Shown: piece after piece, positions 40,130-48,324 of the stretch
How the letters are laid out: each line of letters begins with the position of its first letter
Numbering within the stretch: the stretch's first letter is position 1
Origin: Amorphoplanes friuliensis DSM 7358
GTDB taxonomy: Bacteria; Actinomycetota; Actinomycetes; Mycobacteriales; Micromonosporaceae
Length of the DNA: 64,000 nucleotides
Assembly: GCF_000494755.1 (NCBI RefSeq)
Contig: NC_022657.1
Location: 6,912,001 to 6,976,000, forward strand
Direction of reading: 5' to 3'
Position numbers and translations under genes: made by a program
Notes under the pieces: generated by a model
What the model saw: the letters and a program-made list of their open reading frames with translations, nothing else
Databases searched by the model: none
Told to the model about the DNA's origin: nothing

Positions 40130-40167
40130 CATTTCAACACCTTGCCAGCACTGTTGAAATGTCAACA
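40124..40167. promoter_or_regulatory. Twin palindromic MarR operators
   Basis: Two 16-bp sites, TGTTGACATTTCAACA (40124-40139) and TGTTGAAATGTCAACA (40152-40167), are exact reverse complements, separated by 12 bp. Each alone is a TGTTGA-N4-TCAACA palindrome. The first contains a TTGACA -35-like hexamer (40126-40131), so binding would block transcription of the reductase gene. Confidence 0.85.
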
Positions 40168-40187
40168 CTGCTGCCGAGGAGACACGC

Positions 40188-41063
40188 ATGACCTACCCCC
40201 TGGCCGGCCGCCCGGTCCCGCGCATCGGATACGGGTTGCGACGGCTCGCATCCCGCACTGCGGAGCTGGGCGAGACGGCGGCGATCGGGGTGCTGCACCA
40301 CGCTTACGACCTCGGGATCCGGCACTTCGACACCGCCGAGTTCTACGACGCCGGACTGGCCAACCACCTCCTGCACGCGGCCTTCCAGGGACGGCGCGAC
40401 GAGGTCATCCTGGCCACGAAGGCCGGCGCCCGCCCGATCACCGGCGGCCCGGCCCCGATGACCGCCGCACAGCAACCCCACGAGCTGCGCGAGGCGGTCG
40501 AGGCCAACCTGAAGTCCCTCGGCACTGAATACCTGGACGTGGTCAACCTCCGCCGCATGGACTTCCGCCCCGGCCTCCTCGCGTCGGGCGACCAGTCCGT
40601 ACCCCTGGAAGACCAGCTCGCCGAACTCACAGCCCTGCGCGACGAAGGCAAGATCCGGGCCATCGGCCTCAGCCACGTGCGCCAGAACCAGTTCGAGGCC
40701 GCACTGCCGGCCGGAATCACGTGCGTCCAGAACCTCTACTACCTGCTCGACCGCTCGGACGAGCCGCTGCTGACCGCCTGCCGGGAGGCAGAAGTGGCCT
40801 GGGTGCCCTACTTCCCGCTGGGCGACGGCGGTCCGCCGTTCAACCTCCCGAAGGTTGTGGACGACCCGGTCGTGCTGGCGGTCGCGGCGGACCTGGGCGT
40901 CACGGCAACGCAGGTCGGGTTGGCCTGGCAGCTCAACCACTCCCCGAACACGATGCTCATCGCCGGCTCCGCCGACCCGGAGCACCTGGCCGAGAACCTC
41001 GCCGCGGCCGACCTCGACCTCGACTCCGCCACGATGACCCGCCTCGAGGCCGTCAGGTCCTAG
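40188..41063 (+). CDS. Aldo/keto reductase family oxidoreductase
   Basis: A 291-residue (alpha/beta)8 NADPH-dependent reductase. Of the family catalytic residues, Asp and Tyr (FDTAEFYD) and Lys (LATKAG) are present, but the usual His in LHRxD is Arg (NLRRMD). The first residues up to GYGLRRLA and the C-terminal NADP-binding NTMLIAGSADPEHLAEN are typical. Regulated probably by the upstream MarR through the twin operators. Substrate unknown. Confidence 0.9.
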   Translation: MTYPLAGRPVPRIGYGLRRLASRTAELGETAAIGVLHHAYDLGIRHFDTAEFYDAGLANHLLHAAFQGRRDEVILATKAGARPITGGPAPMTAAQQPHELREAVEANLKSLGTEYLDVVNLRRMDFRPGLLASGDQSVPLEDQLAELTALRDEGKIRAIGLSHVRQNQFEAALPAGITCVQNLYYLLDRSDEPLLTACREAEVAWVPYFPLGDGGPPFNLPKVVDDPVVLAVAADLGVTATQVGLAWQLNHSPNTMLIAGSADPEHLAENLAAADLDLDSATMTRLEAVRS

Positions 41064-41095
41064 GGTCTCCTCCACCGTGACGCAGGCACGCCCGA

Positions 41096-41121
41096 TTGCA
41101 GGCCCAACTTCACCGATGTTG
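41096..41121 (+). repeat. 26-bp direct repeat, copy 1 (terminator-associated)
   Basis: TTGCAGGCCCAACTTCACCG plus GATGTTG; 25/26 matches to copy 2 at 41315-41340. Copy 1 continues into an 8-bp inverted repeat (41101-41108/41117-41124) that likely terminates the reductase transcript. Confidence 0.7.
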
Positions 41122-41372
41122 GGCCTTCGCAAGCGTCATGCGAGGGCCCTGCGCCGGGTCGAGCCGTTCGGTGTTGTGTGCGGTTGGTGGCGCGCATCCG
41201 CTCCAAAACCTCGGCCCGGGGCCGGCCGGCCCACCGCTTCGCGGGACATGAGGACCTCGTTGGTGTGGAGCTGTCAGTCGGCGGGGCCAACCGATCACGT
41301 CGCGGTGGACACCCTTGCAGGCCCAACTTCAACGATGTTGTGGTGACCTTGCGCTGCCCGTGGACGGAACGC
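41122..41372. other. Region between direct repeats; no gene assigned
   Basis: About 250 bp containing the second repeat copy. Short frames on both strands have no recognisable family. Could be a relic of an insertion or of a lost gene. Confidence 0.4.
41315..41340 (+). repeat. 26-bp direct repeat, copy 2
   Basis: Matches copy 1 except A instead of C at one position. It lacks the 3' arm that makes copy 1 a hairpin. Confidence 0.7.
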
Positions 41373-41747
41373 CTAGCGCACCCAGGGCGGGCTGATCGAC
41401 GAACCGTCCGCGAGGGTGGCTTCGAGCCCGACCGTTGTGGTCACCCAGGCGGACGCCGGCCCCCCGGAAGTGTTGTCGACGCCGAACGACGCGCCCGCGG
41501 GCACAAAGATGACCTCACCGGGCCGGACCGTGGTGGCCGCCCCGTCGACGGTCGCCATGATCTCGCCGGACATGATCAGCAGGATTTCCTCCCGGCTGAC
41601 CCGATGCGGCACACCGACCGTGCCGGCGGCAATGTCCAACCGCCAGGCGCAGAGCTCGGCACTGCCCGACGAGGGCGCAACAAACGAGTGGAAGGTCGCC
41701 CCGTGCAGTTGATGGGCGACGGCTTGGTGCTCACGGATTACCGACAT
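41373..41747 (-). CDS. Cupin-domain protein
   Basis: A 124-residue single-domain cupin. VPHRVSREEILLIMSGEIMATVDG and RPGEVIFVPAGASFG correspond to the two cupin motifs, though the metal-ligand pattern is partial (one His and one Glu in motif 1). Function unknown; small stand-alone cupins are often isomerases or dioxygenase-like. It is divergent from a MarR gene with a shared palindromic operator, so it is that regulator's likely target. Confidence 0.85.
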   Translation of the reverse strand: MSVIREHQAVAHQLHGATFHSFVAPSSGSAELCAWRLDIAAGTVGVPHRVSREEILLIMSGEIMATVDGAATTVRPGEVIFVPAGASFGVDNTSGGPASAWVTTTVGLEATLADGSSISPPWVR

Positions 41748-41763
41748 CGTGATCTCCTCAATT

Positions 41764-41801
41764 GGTCAAGCTACTTGACTAAATAGTCAAGCAGCTTGAC
41801 C
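41764..41801. promoter_or_regulatory. 38-bp palindromic operator between cupin and MarR genes
   Basis: Near-perfect palindrome from GGTCAAGC to GCTTGACC with four TTGAC/GTCAA half-sites; 17 of 19 positions pair. It is 20 bp before the MarR start and 17 bp from the cupin start, ideal for divergent repression. Confidence 0.85.
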
Positions 41802-41820
41802 TGTCTGTCAAACTGGCCCG

Positions 41821-42264
41821 GTGGAACGTGATCTCCTCGACCTGCCGGTGCTCCTGCTGAGCGCCGCCCGCGGCTTGGTGGACGGCGTCGATGCGGGCGT
41901 CCGGGCCCGGGGCTTCGACGACATCCGGCCGGCCCACGGCTTCGCCTTCGCCCGTCTGGCCGGGGACGGCGCAACGGTGGGGCAGCTCGCCGAGCATCTC
42001 GACGTGACGAAGCAGGCCGCCAGCCAGATGGTCGAGGAACTCGTCACCAAGGGCTACGTGGAGCGCCGCCCCCACCCGGAGGACGCCCGCGCCCGCCTCA
42101 TCGTCCTCAGCGCGAAGGGCTGGGCCTGCACCCGCGCCGCCGACGAAGCAGCGACCGAGGTGCTCCGCCCCTGGGCAGACACCCTCGGTCCGAAGCGCCT
42201 CGCCGCCCTCCGCGCCGACCTGTCCCTCCTGGCCACACCCGGTCGCCTACGCCCGACCTGGTAG
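41821..42264 (+). CDS. MarR-family transcriptional regulator
   Basis: A 147-residue winged-helix protein: TVGQLAEHLDVTKQAASQMVEEL recognition helix (about 55-75) and RRPHPEDARARLIVLS wing. GTG 41821 has no Shine-Dalgarno; a CAAACT hexamer ends six bases before it. It probably represses itself and the divergent cupin gene through the 38-bp palindrome. Confidence 0.88.
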   Translation: MERDLLDLPVLLLSAARGLVDGVDAGVRARGFDDIRPAHGFAFARLAGDGATVGQLAEHLDVTKQAASQMVEELVTKGYVERRPHPEDARARLIVLSAKGWACTRAADEAATEVLRPWADTLGPKRLAALRADLSLLATPGRLRPTW

Positions 42265-42301
42265 CCCGATCAGTTCCGGCCCGCCGGCGCGTATACCTGG
42301 C

Positions 42302-42904
42302 ATGGACCTTCGGAAAGCATTGATCGCGGAACGCACTGAGCAGGCCGACCTACTCGCCGGGTTGCGCCCCGACCAGTGGGACGCACCCACCCTGTGCGAG
42401 GGCTGGCGGGTACGCGAGGTCGTCGCCCATCTCACCATGCCGTTCCGGGCCTCGCTCGGCCGCACGATGCTCGACCTGGCAAAGGCCCGCGGCGACTTCA
42501 ATCGAATGGCCGACACCACCGCCCGTCACGACGCTCTTCAACTGTCGGCAGCCGACCTGTTGGCCTGCATGCGTCAGAACATCGACCACCGCTGGAAGCC
42601 ACCCGGCGGCGGAACCCACGGCGCACTTGCGCACCAGGTGATCCATGGTCTCGACGTCACAGTCGGACTCGGCCTGGACCGCCGCGTGCCGCCCGAGCGA
42701 GTGGCCCTGGTCCTCACCGGCATGAAGCCGAGAAACATCAAGTTCTTCGGTACCGAACTCGACGGCCTCCAGTTGCAGGCCACCGATGTGAATTGGACTC
42801 ACGGCACCGGAACACCGGTCCGCGGGTCGGCGCAGGATCTGCTGCTCTTCGTCTGTGGACGACGTCTGCCGCCGGGCCGGCTCAGCGGGACAGAATCTCC
42901 GTGA
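42302..42904 (+). CDS. Maleylpyruvate isomerase-family (DinB-like) mycothiol-dependent protein
   Basis: A 200-residue protein of the TIGR03083/MDMPI class. The start MDLRKALIAERTEQADLLAGL, the LCEGWRVREVVAHLTMP segment with its metal-binding His, and HGALAHQVIHGLDV are characteristic. Characterised relatives use mycothiol as cofactor; function here is unknown. No Shine-Dalgarno; TATACC lies just upstream, so initiation may be leaderless. Confidence 0.82.
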   Translation: MDLRKALIAERTEQADLLAGLRPDQWDAPTLCEGWRVREVVAHLTMPFRASLGRTMLDLAKARGDFNRMADTTARHDALQLSAADLLACMRQNIDHRWKPPGGGTHGALAHQVIHGLDVTVGLGLDRRVPPERVALVLTGMKPRNIKFFGTELDGLQLQATDVNWTHGTGTPVRGSAQDLLLFVCGRRLPPGRLSGTESP

Positions 42905-42927
42905 CTCGGACGTGGCCGACCTGATTC

Positions 42928-42955
42928 TGCCGGGCGGCACCGGCACCGCCCGGCA
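42928..42955 (+). terminator. Terminator hairpin
   Basis: Perfect 10-bp stem (42928-42937/42946-42955), 8-nt loop, 23 bp after the preceding stop. Confidence 0.65.
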
Positions 42956-43115
42956 GGACGGGACAGGCAAGCCATTCGGACAGCATTCGGCACCATGGAG
43001 GGAAACACTGCGTCACGCGTGGCCTTTACTGGTGACAACTAGTTGAATCACAGATGCAAGGGGGTGGTGTCGTGGCGGACCATAGATCAACGTCGCCTTA
43101 TTCAGGTGATCTGGC

Positions 43116-43121
43116 TAGACT
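43116..43121 (+). promoter_or_regulatory. Leaderless -10 hexamer (TAGACT)
   Basis: TAGACT ends 7 nt before the ATG of the following membrane protein gene. Confidence 0.5.
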
Positions 43122-43128
43122 CGACCGC

Positions 43129-43440
43129 ATGCCGACCTATTCGCATCCTGCGGAATCGGCGACGGACGGCACGACTCACCAGCCCAGGGCTGCCACGAAA
43201 AAGCCGACGGTACGGATACGACCCGCCCTGTTGCTGGCAGGCTTGATGACGTCTTCAGCCCTCGCAGCAACCTCACTCATCGTCTGTGCCGTCGTGGTGC
43301 GTTCGTTGCTCGGGGATCGATCCAGCTTTCTGTCCACTGTGCTGATCGCCTCGGGAACCCTGGCGCTCACGTGTGTCGGTAGTTGGTGGAGCCAGCCGCG
43401 TGTCACCCGGCTCGTCACCCGGTGGCTCAGTACCCGCTGA
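43129..43440 (+). CDS. Small two-helix membrane protein
   Basis: A 103-residue protein: a polar, Thr/Lys-rich N-terminus (about 1-32), two hydrophobic helices (about 33-57 and 66-82), and a basic tail RVTRLVTRWLSTR. ATG 43129 is leaderless behind TAGACT; an in-frame ATG at 43054 gives a 128-residue form without better signals. GC content here is lower than in most of the window. Function unknown. Convergent with the next gene, 2 bp apart. Confidence 0.6.
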   Translation: MPTYSHPAESATDGTTHQPRAATKKPTVRIRPALLLAGLMTSSALAATSLIVCAVVVRSLLGDRSSFLSTVLIASGTLALTCVGSWWSQPRVTRLVTRWLSTR

Positions 43441-43442
43441 AG

Positions 43443-44099
43443 TCAGCTCTTCGGCGACTCCCCCGCCTCCGTGGCATCCGGTGACGTCGACTCCGTCGCC
43501 GTGGAACCTGAAGTAGGCCCCGTCGCCGGAGGCGTCGCATCCCGCTGGGCCCGTTTGACAAACACTGCGCCGCCGGCCGATGCCGCGAGAACAACGATCG
43601 ACGTGATTCCCGGCCACGTGCCGATCGAGATGACGTTGACGACCAGGACGACGGCACCACCGATGACAACCGCGACGGTCAGCAGAATCATCAAGACGTA
43701 GACGATGAACATCGTCAGGTGCTCGCGGAGCGAGGTGGTGCGGCCGGTGGCTCGCTCGATGAAGTCGAGCACGGCGAGCAACCAGGCCGGACCACGGGTC
43801 GGCGAGGCCGAAGGCTCCGCTTCGGGCGGCTGCACGGGCAAGGGCTGCCAGGCACCGGGCTTTGCGACGCCCTCGGTGGCATCGGCGGGCAACACCTCGT
43901 CGGGCTGATCCAGCCTCTCGATGGCTTGGCCGTCGACGCCGTCGGCCTTTCCGGATCGCGGCAGAAACCGTCGCAGGCGATCCGTCCAGGGGCGCCGAGA
44001 TTCCGAGCCGGTGGGCCTCGGTTCGGTGGGCAGGCCCGTCGTCTCTCGATCTGACTCTGGCGTCCTGGTCACGCTGACTCCGGTCTCGAAGCTGGACAC
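43443..44099 (-). CDS. Two-helix membrane protein with long polar termini
   Basis: A 218-residue protein. Residues 1-120 are polar and Pro/Glu/Arg-rich, two strongly hydrophobic helices follow (about 128-158 and 164-180), and the C-terminal ~35 residues are Thr/Ser/Ala-rich. No domain recognised. GTG start with no clear RBS. Convergent with the small membrane protein gene. Might be partly a sporulation or envelope protein, but there is no direct evidence. Confidence 0.62.
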   Translation of the reverse strand: MSSFETGVSVTRTPESDRETTGLPTEPRPTGSESRRPWTDRLRRFLPRSGKADGVDGQAIERLDQPDEVLPADATEGVAKPGAWQPLPVQPPEAEPSASPTRGPAWLLAVLDFIERATGRTTSLREHLTMFIVYVLMILLTVAVVIGGAVVLVVNVISIGTWPGITSIVVLAASAGGAVFVKRAQRDATPPATGPTSGSTATESTSPDATEAGESPKS

Positions 44100-44393
44100 C
44101 TCGGGGGCTCGTCTTGATCGGCGGGTGGGACGCGGATCAAAGCAGGCCCGATTTGCAGGTACCCACGACGGTGGACAGGTAGTCTCCGGTGGGAGGTCGC
44201 ACTTGGTATGCGGCGACTTGCAGGTGCAGGTAGCTGGTAGCTGTTCGTCTAGAGTATCGTCCGATGCCAGCCAACCGCTACACGCACGCGGTTACCTTCA
44301 ATCTGCTACCAGCTGTTTGTTGCTCACTATACGTAAGTTGCAAGATTGAACCCACGATGTACACCAATAACCCACGCAGGGGGACTGTCGGTC
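44100..44393. promoter_or_regulatory. AT-richer region upstream of the XRE gene
   Basis: A 294-bp region unlike its surroundings in base composition. TTGCAGGT occurs at 44153 and 44218 and TTGCAAG at 44338. A 10-bp inverted repeat AGCTGGTAGC/GCTACCAGCT lies at 44232-44241 and 44305-44314. It could hold operators of the XRE regulator. Confidence 0.4.
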
Positions 44394-45275
44394 ATGGAGC
44401 AACACCTCGATCCCACGGTGCAGCGACGTCGCTTGAGGGTCGAGCTACGCCGAGCCAGGTCAGAGACGGGACTCACCCAGAAACAGGTCGCCGACGAGCT
44501 CGGCTGGTCACCGTCCAAACTCCTGCGGATCGAGAACGGCCAGGTCGGGATCTCGCAAACTGATCTCCGGGCTTTGCTGGGCCATTACGAGGTCACGGAT
44601 CCGGAGTTGATCAGAACGCTCACCGAACTGGCCCAGCAGGGACGCAAGCAGCAGACCTGGAGCCAGTACCGTGATGTCCTGCTTCCCGACTTCATGGCGT
44701 ACCTGAGCTACGAGGGATCTGCTTCGCTGCTGCGTCAGAGCGATCCACTTCTTGTCCCCGGCCTGCTGCAGACCGAGGAGTACGCGCGGGCGATCAACAA
44801 TGCGTACGCGTCGGCCGACACCACCGAGCACGACATCGAACGGCAGACAGAAGCCCGATTGCTGCGTCAAGGCATCTTGGAGCGCGATGATCCGCCGGAG
44901 ATGTTCTTCATTCTGGACGAGGCAGTCGTCAGCCGCTGGGTGGGCCTGAAGCCCCGTGACGCGAAAATCATGATCAATCAGCTGCGCCGCCTTCAGGAAC
45001 TGAACGAGTATCCCCGGGTCAGCATTCAGATCATGCCGTTCTCGCAGGGATTCCACTTCGGCATGCAGGGCGGCTTCACCATGCTGGAGTTTCCCGACCC
45101 CGAGGACGACGAGCTTCTGTTCCTGGAGAACAGAGCGGCCAGCGTGTCCGCCAGGGAGGGCGCAGACGTGATCGCCCGTTACAAGGAGGAGTTCTACAAA
45201 CTGGAAGAGGCCGCCGTCGGGGGACCCACCGACCTCGGCGACTTCCTCGGAAAGATCATCGAAAGGATGAGCTGA
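44394..45275 (+). CDS. XRE-family HTH regulator with DUF5753
   Basis: A 293-residue actinobacterial regulator. The N-terminal HTH reads RRARSETGLTQKQVADELGWSPSKLLRIENG; the C-terminal two-thirds is DUF5753 (LLVPGLLQTEEYARAI, FFILDEAVVSRWVG, VSIQIMPFSQGFHFGMQGGFTMLEF). Such WhiJ/Scr1-like proteins usually act with a DUF397 partner, which here lies just downstream but on the opposite strand. ATG 44394 has AGGGGGA eight nucleotides upstream. Lower GC than neighbours suggests acquisition or weak selection. Confidence 0.92.
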   Translation: MEQHLDPTVQRRRLRVELRRARSETGLTQKQVADELGWSPSKLLRIENGQVGISQTDLRALLGHYEVTDPELIRTLTELAQQGRKQQTWSQYRDVLLPDFMAYLSYEGSASLLRQSDPLLVPGLLQTEEYARAINNAYASADTTEHDIERQTEARLLRQGILERDDPPEMFFILDEAVVSRWVGLKPRDAKIMINQLRRLQELNEYPRVSIQIMPFSQGFHFGMQGGFTMLEFPDPEDDELLFLENRAASVSAREGADVIARYKEEFYKLEEAAVGGPTDLGDFLGKIIERMS

Positions 45276-45290
45276 CGGCCGATCAGAAGG

Positions 45291-45506
45291 TCATCGGCCG
45301 AGGTTGGTGAGTTCGTCATTGTCGACGATCCAGCCGAGAAACGACTGCCATGTCCGAGCCGGGAAGATCAGCATGGCGCCGTCCGGGTCCTTGGAATCAC
45401 GAACCGCAACCAGGTCCGCGTGAACAGCGATCTCGACACATTGACCACCACCGTTGCTGCGGGAGCTCTTGTGCCATACAGCATCGGTCCAGATTGAGTC
45501 GGTCAC
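45291..45506 (-). CDS. DUF397 small protein, partner of the XRE regulator
   Basis: A 71-residue DUF397 protein: WHKSSRSNGGGQCVEIAV and VRDSKDPDGAMLIFPARTWQSFL are diagnostic. In studied pairs DUF397 proteins modulate or antagonise the WhiJ-like regulator, and such loci are often multicopy in actinomycete genomes. The gene is convergent with its presumed regulator, 15 bp between stops, instead of following it. GTG start with GGGAGAGG upstream. Confidence 0.9.
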   Translation of the reverse strand: MTDSIWTDAVWHKSSRSNGGGQCVEIAVHADLVAVRDSKDPDGAMLIFPARTWQSFLGWIVDNDELTNLGR

Positions 45507-45735
45507 TGCCTCTCCCGCCTACAGAAGCCGCCATGCGATCCTGCCATGCCTTCCGACAACAGCGTCGAGTTCCGGCGGCGCCATGGTCGACTATGTATGT
45601 GCAGTCGCCGGCCGATCTTCGGCATGCGATGAACAGTGGATCTAGATTGACGACCTTGATTCTGCCATGTCGCCGACGCTTTACGCCACCACGCCTGCAC
45701 AGGGCGTCACATCAACGATTGCCGGACACAAATAG

Positions 45736-45768
45736 GCGGGGCCCGACGGATCTTCCGTCGGGCCCCGC
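45736..45768 (-). terminator. Terminator of the parE-parC operon
   Basis: Perfect 15-bp stem (45736-45750/45754-45768), 3-nt loop, 18 bp past the parC stop. Confidence 0.85.
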
Positions 45769-45785
45769 GCTTCGACCTCGTGGTA

Positions 45786-48308
45786 TCAGCCGCGTTCGAT
45801 GAGGTGGCCGATGATTTGGGGGCCCATGAGGACGGCTTCGCCGGAGCCGTCGCGGCGGGGGTCGGTGGCCGGGAGTTCGACCGGGTCGCCGGTGCTGCTG
45901 GCTCCGACCGGGCGGGGGCCGACCCAGGAGACCGTCAGGCGGGTTTCGCCCTTCAGGAAACGTTGGACGCGGACGCCGCCGGTGGCGCGGCCCTTGGCCG
46001 GGTACGTGGAGAACGGGGTGACCTTCACCTGGGTGCCGGTGGAGGTGACGACCATCGGCTCGCCGTGCTGGGCGTCGGTGGTGTTGACGACGTTGAACGA
46101 GACGACGTCGGCGCCGGATGACAGGTTCATGCCGGCCATGCCGCCGCCCTTGAGGCCTTGGGGGCGGACCAGTTTGGCGGGGAAGCGCAGCATCGACGCG
46201 TCCGAGGAGACGAACGCGACGGACTCGGAGCCGTCGGTGAGCCAGGTTGCGCCGAGGACCTCGTCGCCGTCCTTGAGGGTGATGACTTCGAACTCGTCGG
46301 AGCGGACCGGCCACTCCGGGGCGCACACCTTGACGACGCCCTGGCGGGTGCCGAGGGCGAGGCCGGGTGAGCCTTCGGCGGTGAGCGGGGCCAGGCCGAC
46401 GACCTTCTCCCCCGGCTCGAGGGGGATCAGCTCGGAGGCGGACATGCCGCCGCGGACCGACACCGTGCCCGACTGTTCGGGGAGGACCGGCAGGGGCAGC
46501 ACGTCGACCTTGAAGGCACGGCCGGTGCTCGTCACCAGCAGCACCCGGCCGCGGGCGGTCGAGTGGACCACCGCTCGGACGGCGTCGTGCTTGACGCGGC
46601 CGCTGCGGCGGCGGCCCTCGGTGGCTTCCTCGCTCTCCGCGGCGGTCCGGGCGATGAGGCCGGTGGCGGAGAGGATGACCTGGCAGGGGTCGTCGGCCAC
46701 CTCGAGCGGGCCGGCCGGCACGGAGGCCGCGAGGACCTCCTTGAGGTCGCCGTCGATCAGCGTGGTGCGGCGGGGGCCGCCGAACTCCGACGCGACCTCG
46801 GCGAGTTCGTCGGAGACGACCTGCTTGAGCACGTCGTTGTTGTCGAGGATGCGGCTGAGCTCGGCGATCTCGGTGCGCAGGCGCTCCTGCTCGGTCTCCA
46901 GCTCGATGCGGTCGAAGCGGGTGAGCCGGCGCAGCGGGGTGTCCAGGATGTACGTCGCCTGGATGTCGGTGAGACCGAACTCGGTCATCAGGCCCTGCTT
47001 GGCGGCCGCGGCGTCGTCGCTGCCCCGGATGATCGCGACCACGCGGTCGATGTCGATCAGGGCGATGAGCAGGCCGTCGACCAGGTGCAGGCGGTCCTGC
47101 CGCTTGGTCCGCCGGTGGGTGGTCCGCCGGGTGACCACCTCGTAGCGGTGGGCCAGGAACACCTCGAGCAGCGCCTTGAGGCCCAGCGTCTGCGGCTGAC
47201 CGTCGACCAGCACCAGGTTGTTGATGCCGAAGGACGACTCCAGCGGTGTCAGGCGGTAGAGGTCGGCCAGCAGGGCCTGGGGGTTGACGCCGACCTTGCA
47301 CTCGACGACCAGCCGGATGCCGTGCTCGCGGTCGGTGAGGTCCTTGACGTCGGCGATGCCCTGCAGGCGGGCCGGCTGGCGCTGGCCCTTGCGCGGGCCG
47401 GAGGTGATGAGCTTGCCCTTCACCTCGTCGGTGATGGCCTCGATGATCTTCTCGGTGCCGACGCCGTAGGGCAGCTCGACCACGGTGATCGCCTGGCGGC
47501 CGCGGCCACCCTCGAGCGGGCCGGTCTGGGCGCGGGCGCGCATGCGGACCACACCGCGGCCGGTCTCGTACGCCCGGCGGACCTCGTCGAGGCCGAGCAG
47601 CTGGCCGCCCGTGGGCAGGTCGGGGCCGGGCACGAACCGCATGAGCGCGTCGAGGTCGGCCTCCGGCGTGGTGATCAGGTGCCGGGCGGCCGCGACGACC
47701 TCGCCGAGGTTGTGCGGGATCATGTTGGTCGCCATGCCGACGGCGATGCCGGACGTGCCGTTGACCAGCAGGTTGGGGAACGCCGCGGGCAGCACCCGGG
47801 GCTCCAGCTCGGAGCCGTCGTAGTTGGGCTTGAAGTCGACCGTGCCCTCGCCGAGCTCGCCGACCAGCAGCATCGCCTCGCGGGACATGCGAGCCTCGGT
47901 GTACCGGGAGGCGGCCGGGCCGTCGTCGGGTGAGCCGAAGTTGCCGTGCCCGTCGATCAGCGGCGCGTTGAGCGAGAAGTCCTGTGCGAGCCGGACCATC
48001 GCGTCGTAGATCGCCAGGTCGCCGTGCGGGTGGTACTTACCCATCACGTCACCGACGACGCGGGCCGACTTCACGTACGCCCGGTCGGGGCGGTGGCCCT
48101 GCTCCTGCATCGACCACAGGATGCGGCGGTGGACCGGCTTGAGGCCGTCGCGCGCGTCGGGCAGGGCACGGGAGTGGATGACCGAGTACGCGTACTCCAG
48201 GTAGGAGTCCTCGACCTCGGTGGTCAGCGGGTTGTCGATGATCCGGGCGCCGGCCTGGTCGAAGGCCGACAGGTCCACCCGGGACTGCTCGTTCTTGCGG
48301 CGTGCCAT
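45786..48308 (-). CDS. parC: DNA topoisomerase IV subunit A
   Basis: An 840-residue type II topoisomerase A subunit that breaks and rejoins DNA, here the decatenase half. The N-terminal winged helix has [15 protein letters not shown], the catalytic Tyr is in [11 protein letters not shown], and the C-terminal beta-propeller follows from about residue 520. ParC rather than GyrA is favoured because the gene follows a B subunit in a parE-parC operon away from an origin and lacks a clear GyrA-box; this is a judgement. The quinolone-resistance region has Leu where the residue is usually Ser or Ala. Confidence 0.9.
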   Translation of the reverse strand: MARRKNEQSRVDLSAFDQAGARIIDNPLTTEVEDSYLEYAYSVIHSRALPDARDGLKPVHRRILWSMQEQGHRPDRAYVKSARVVGDVMGKYHPHGDLAIYDAMVRLAQDFSLNAPLIDGHGNFGSPDDGPAASRYTEARMSREAMLLVGELGEGTVDFKPNYDGSELEPRVLPAAFPNLLVNGTSGIAVGMATNMIPHNLGEVVAAARHLITTPEADLDALMRFVPGPDLPTGGQLLGLDEVRRAYETGRGVVRMRARAQTGPLEGGRGRQAITVVELPYGVGTEKIIEAITDEVKGKLITSGPRKGQRQPARLQGIADVKDLTDREHGIRLVVECKVGVNPQALLADLYRLTPLESSFGINNLVLVDGQPQTLGLKALLEVFLAHRYEVVTRRTTHRRTKRQDRLHLVDGLLIALIDIDRVVAIIRGSDDAAAAKQGLMTEFGLTDIQATYILDTPLRRLTRFDRIELETEQERLRTEIAELSRILDNNDVLKQVVSDELAEVASEFGGPRRTTLIDGDLKEVLAASVPAGPLEVADDPCQVILSATGLIARTAAESEEATEGRRRSGRVKHDAVRAVVHSTARGRVLLVTSTGRAFKVDVLPLPVLPEQSGTVSVRGGMSASELIPLEPGEKVVGLAPLTAEGSPGLALGTRQGVVKVCAPEWPVRSDEFEVITLKDGDEVLGATWLTDGSESVAFVSSDASMLRFPAKLVRPQGLKGGGMAGMNLSSGADVVSFNVVNTTDAQHGEPMVVTSTGTQVKVTPFSTYPAKGRATGGVRVQRFLKGETRLTVSWVGPRPVGASSTGDPVELPATDPRRDGSGEAVLMGPQIIGHLIERG

Positions 48309-48324
48309 GTCTGGTAACAGCCCC

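Noticed and set aside
45507-45735. A gene or RNA between DUF397 and the parC terminator
   Set aside because: Frames are short and unlike known families; no tRNA-like fold was recognised.
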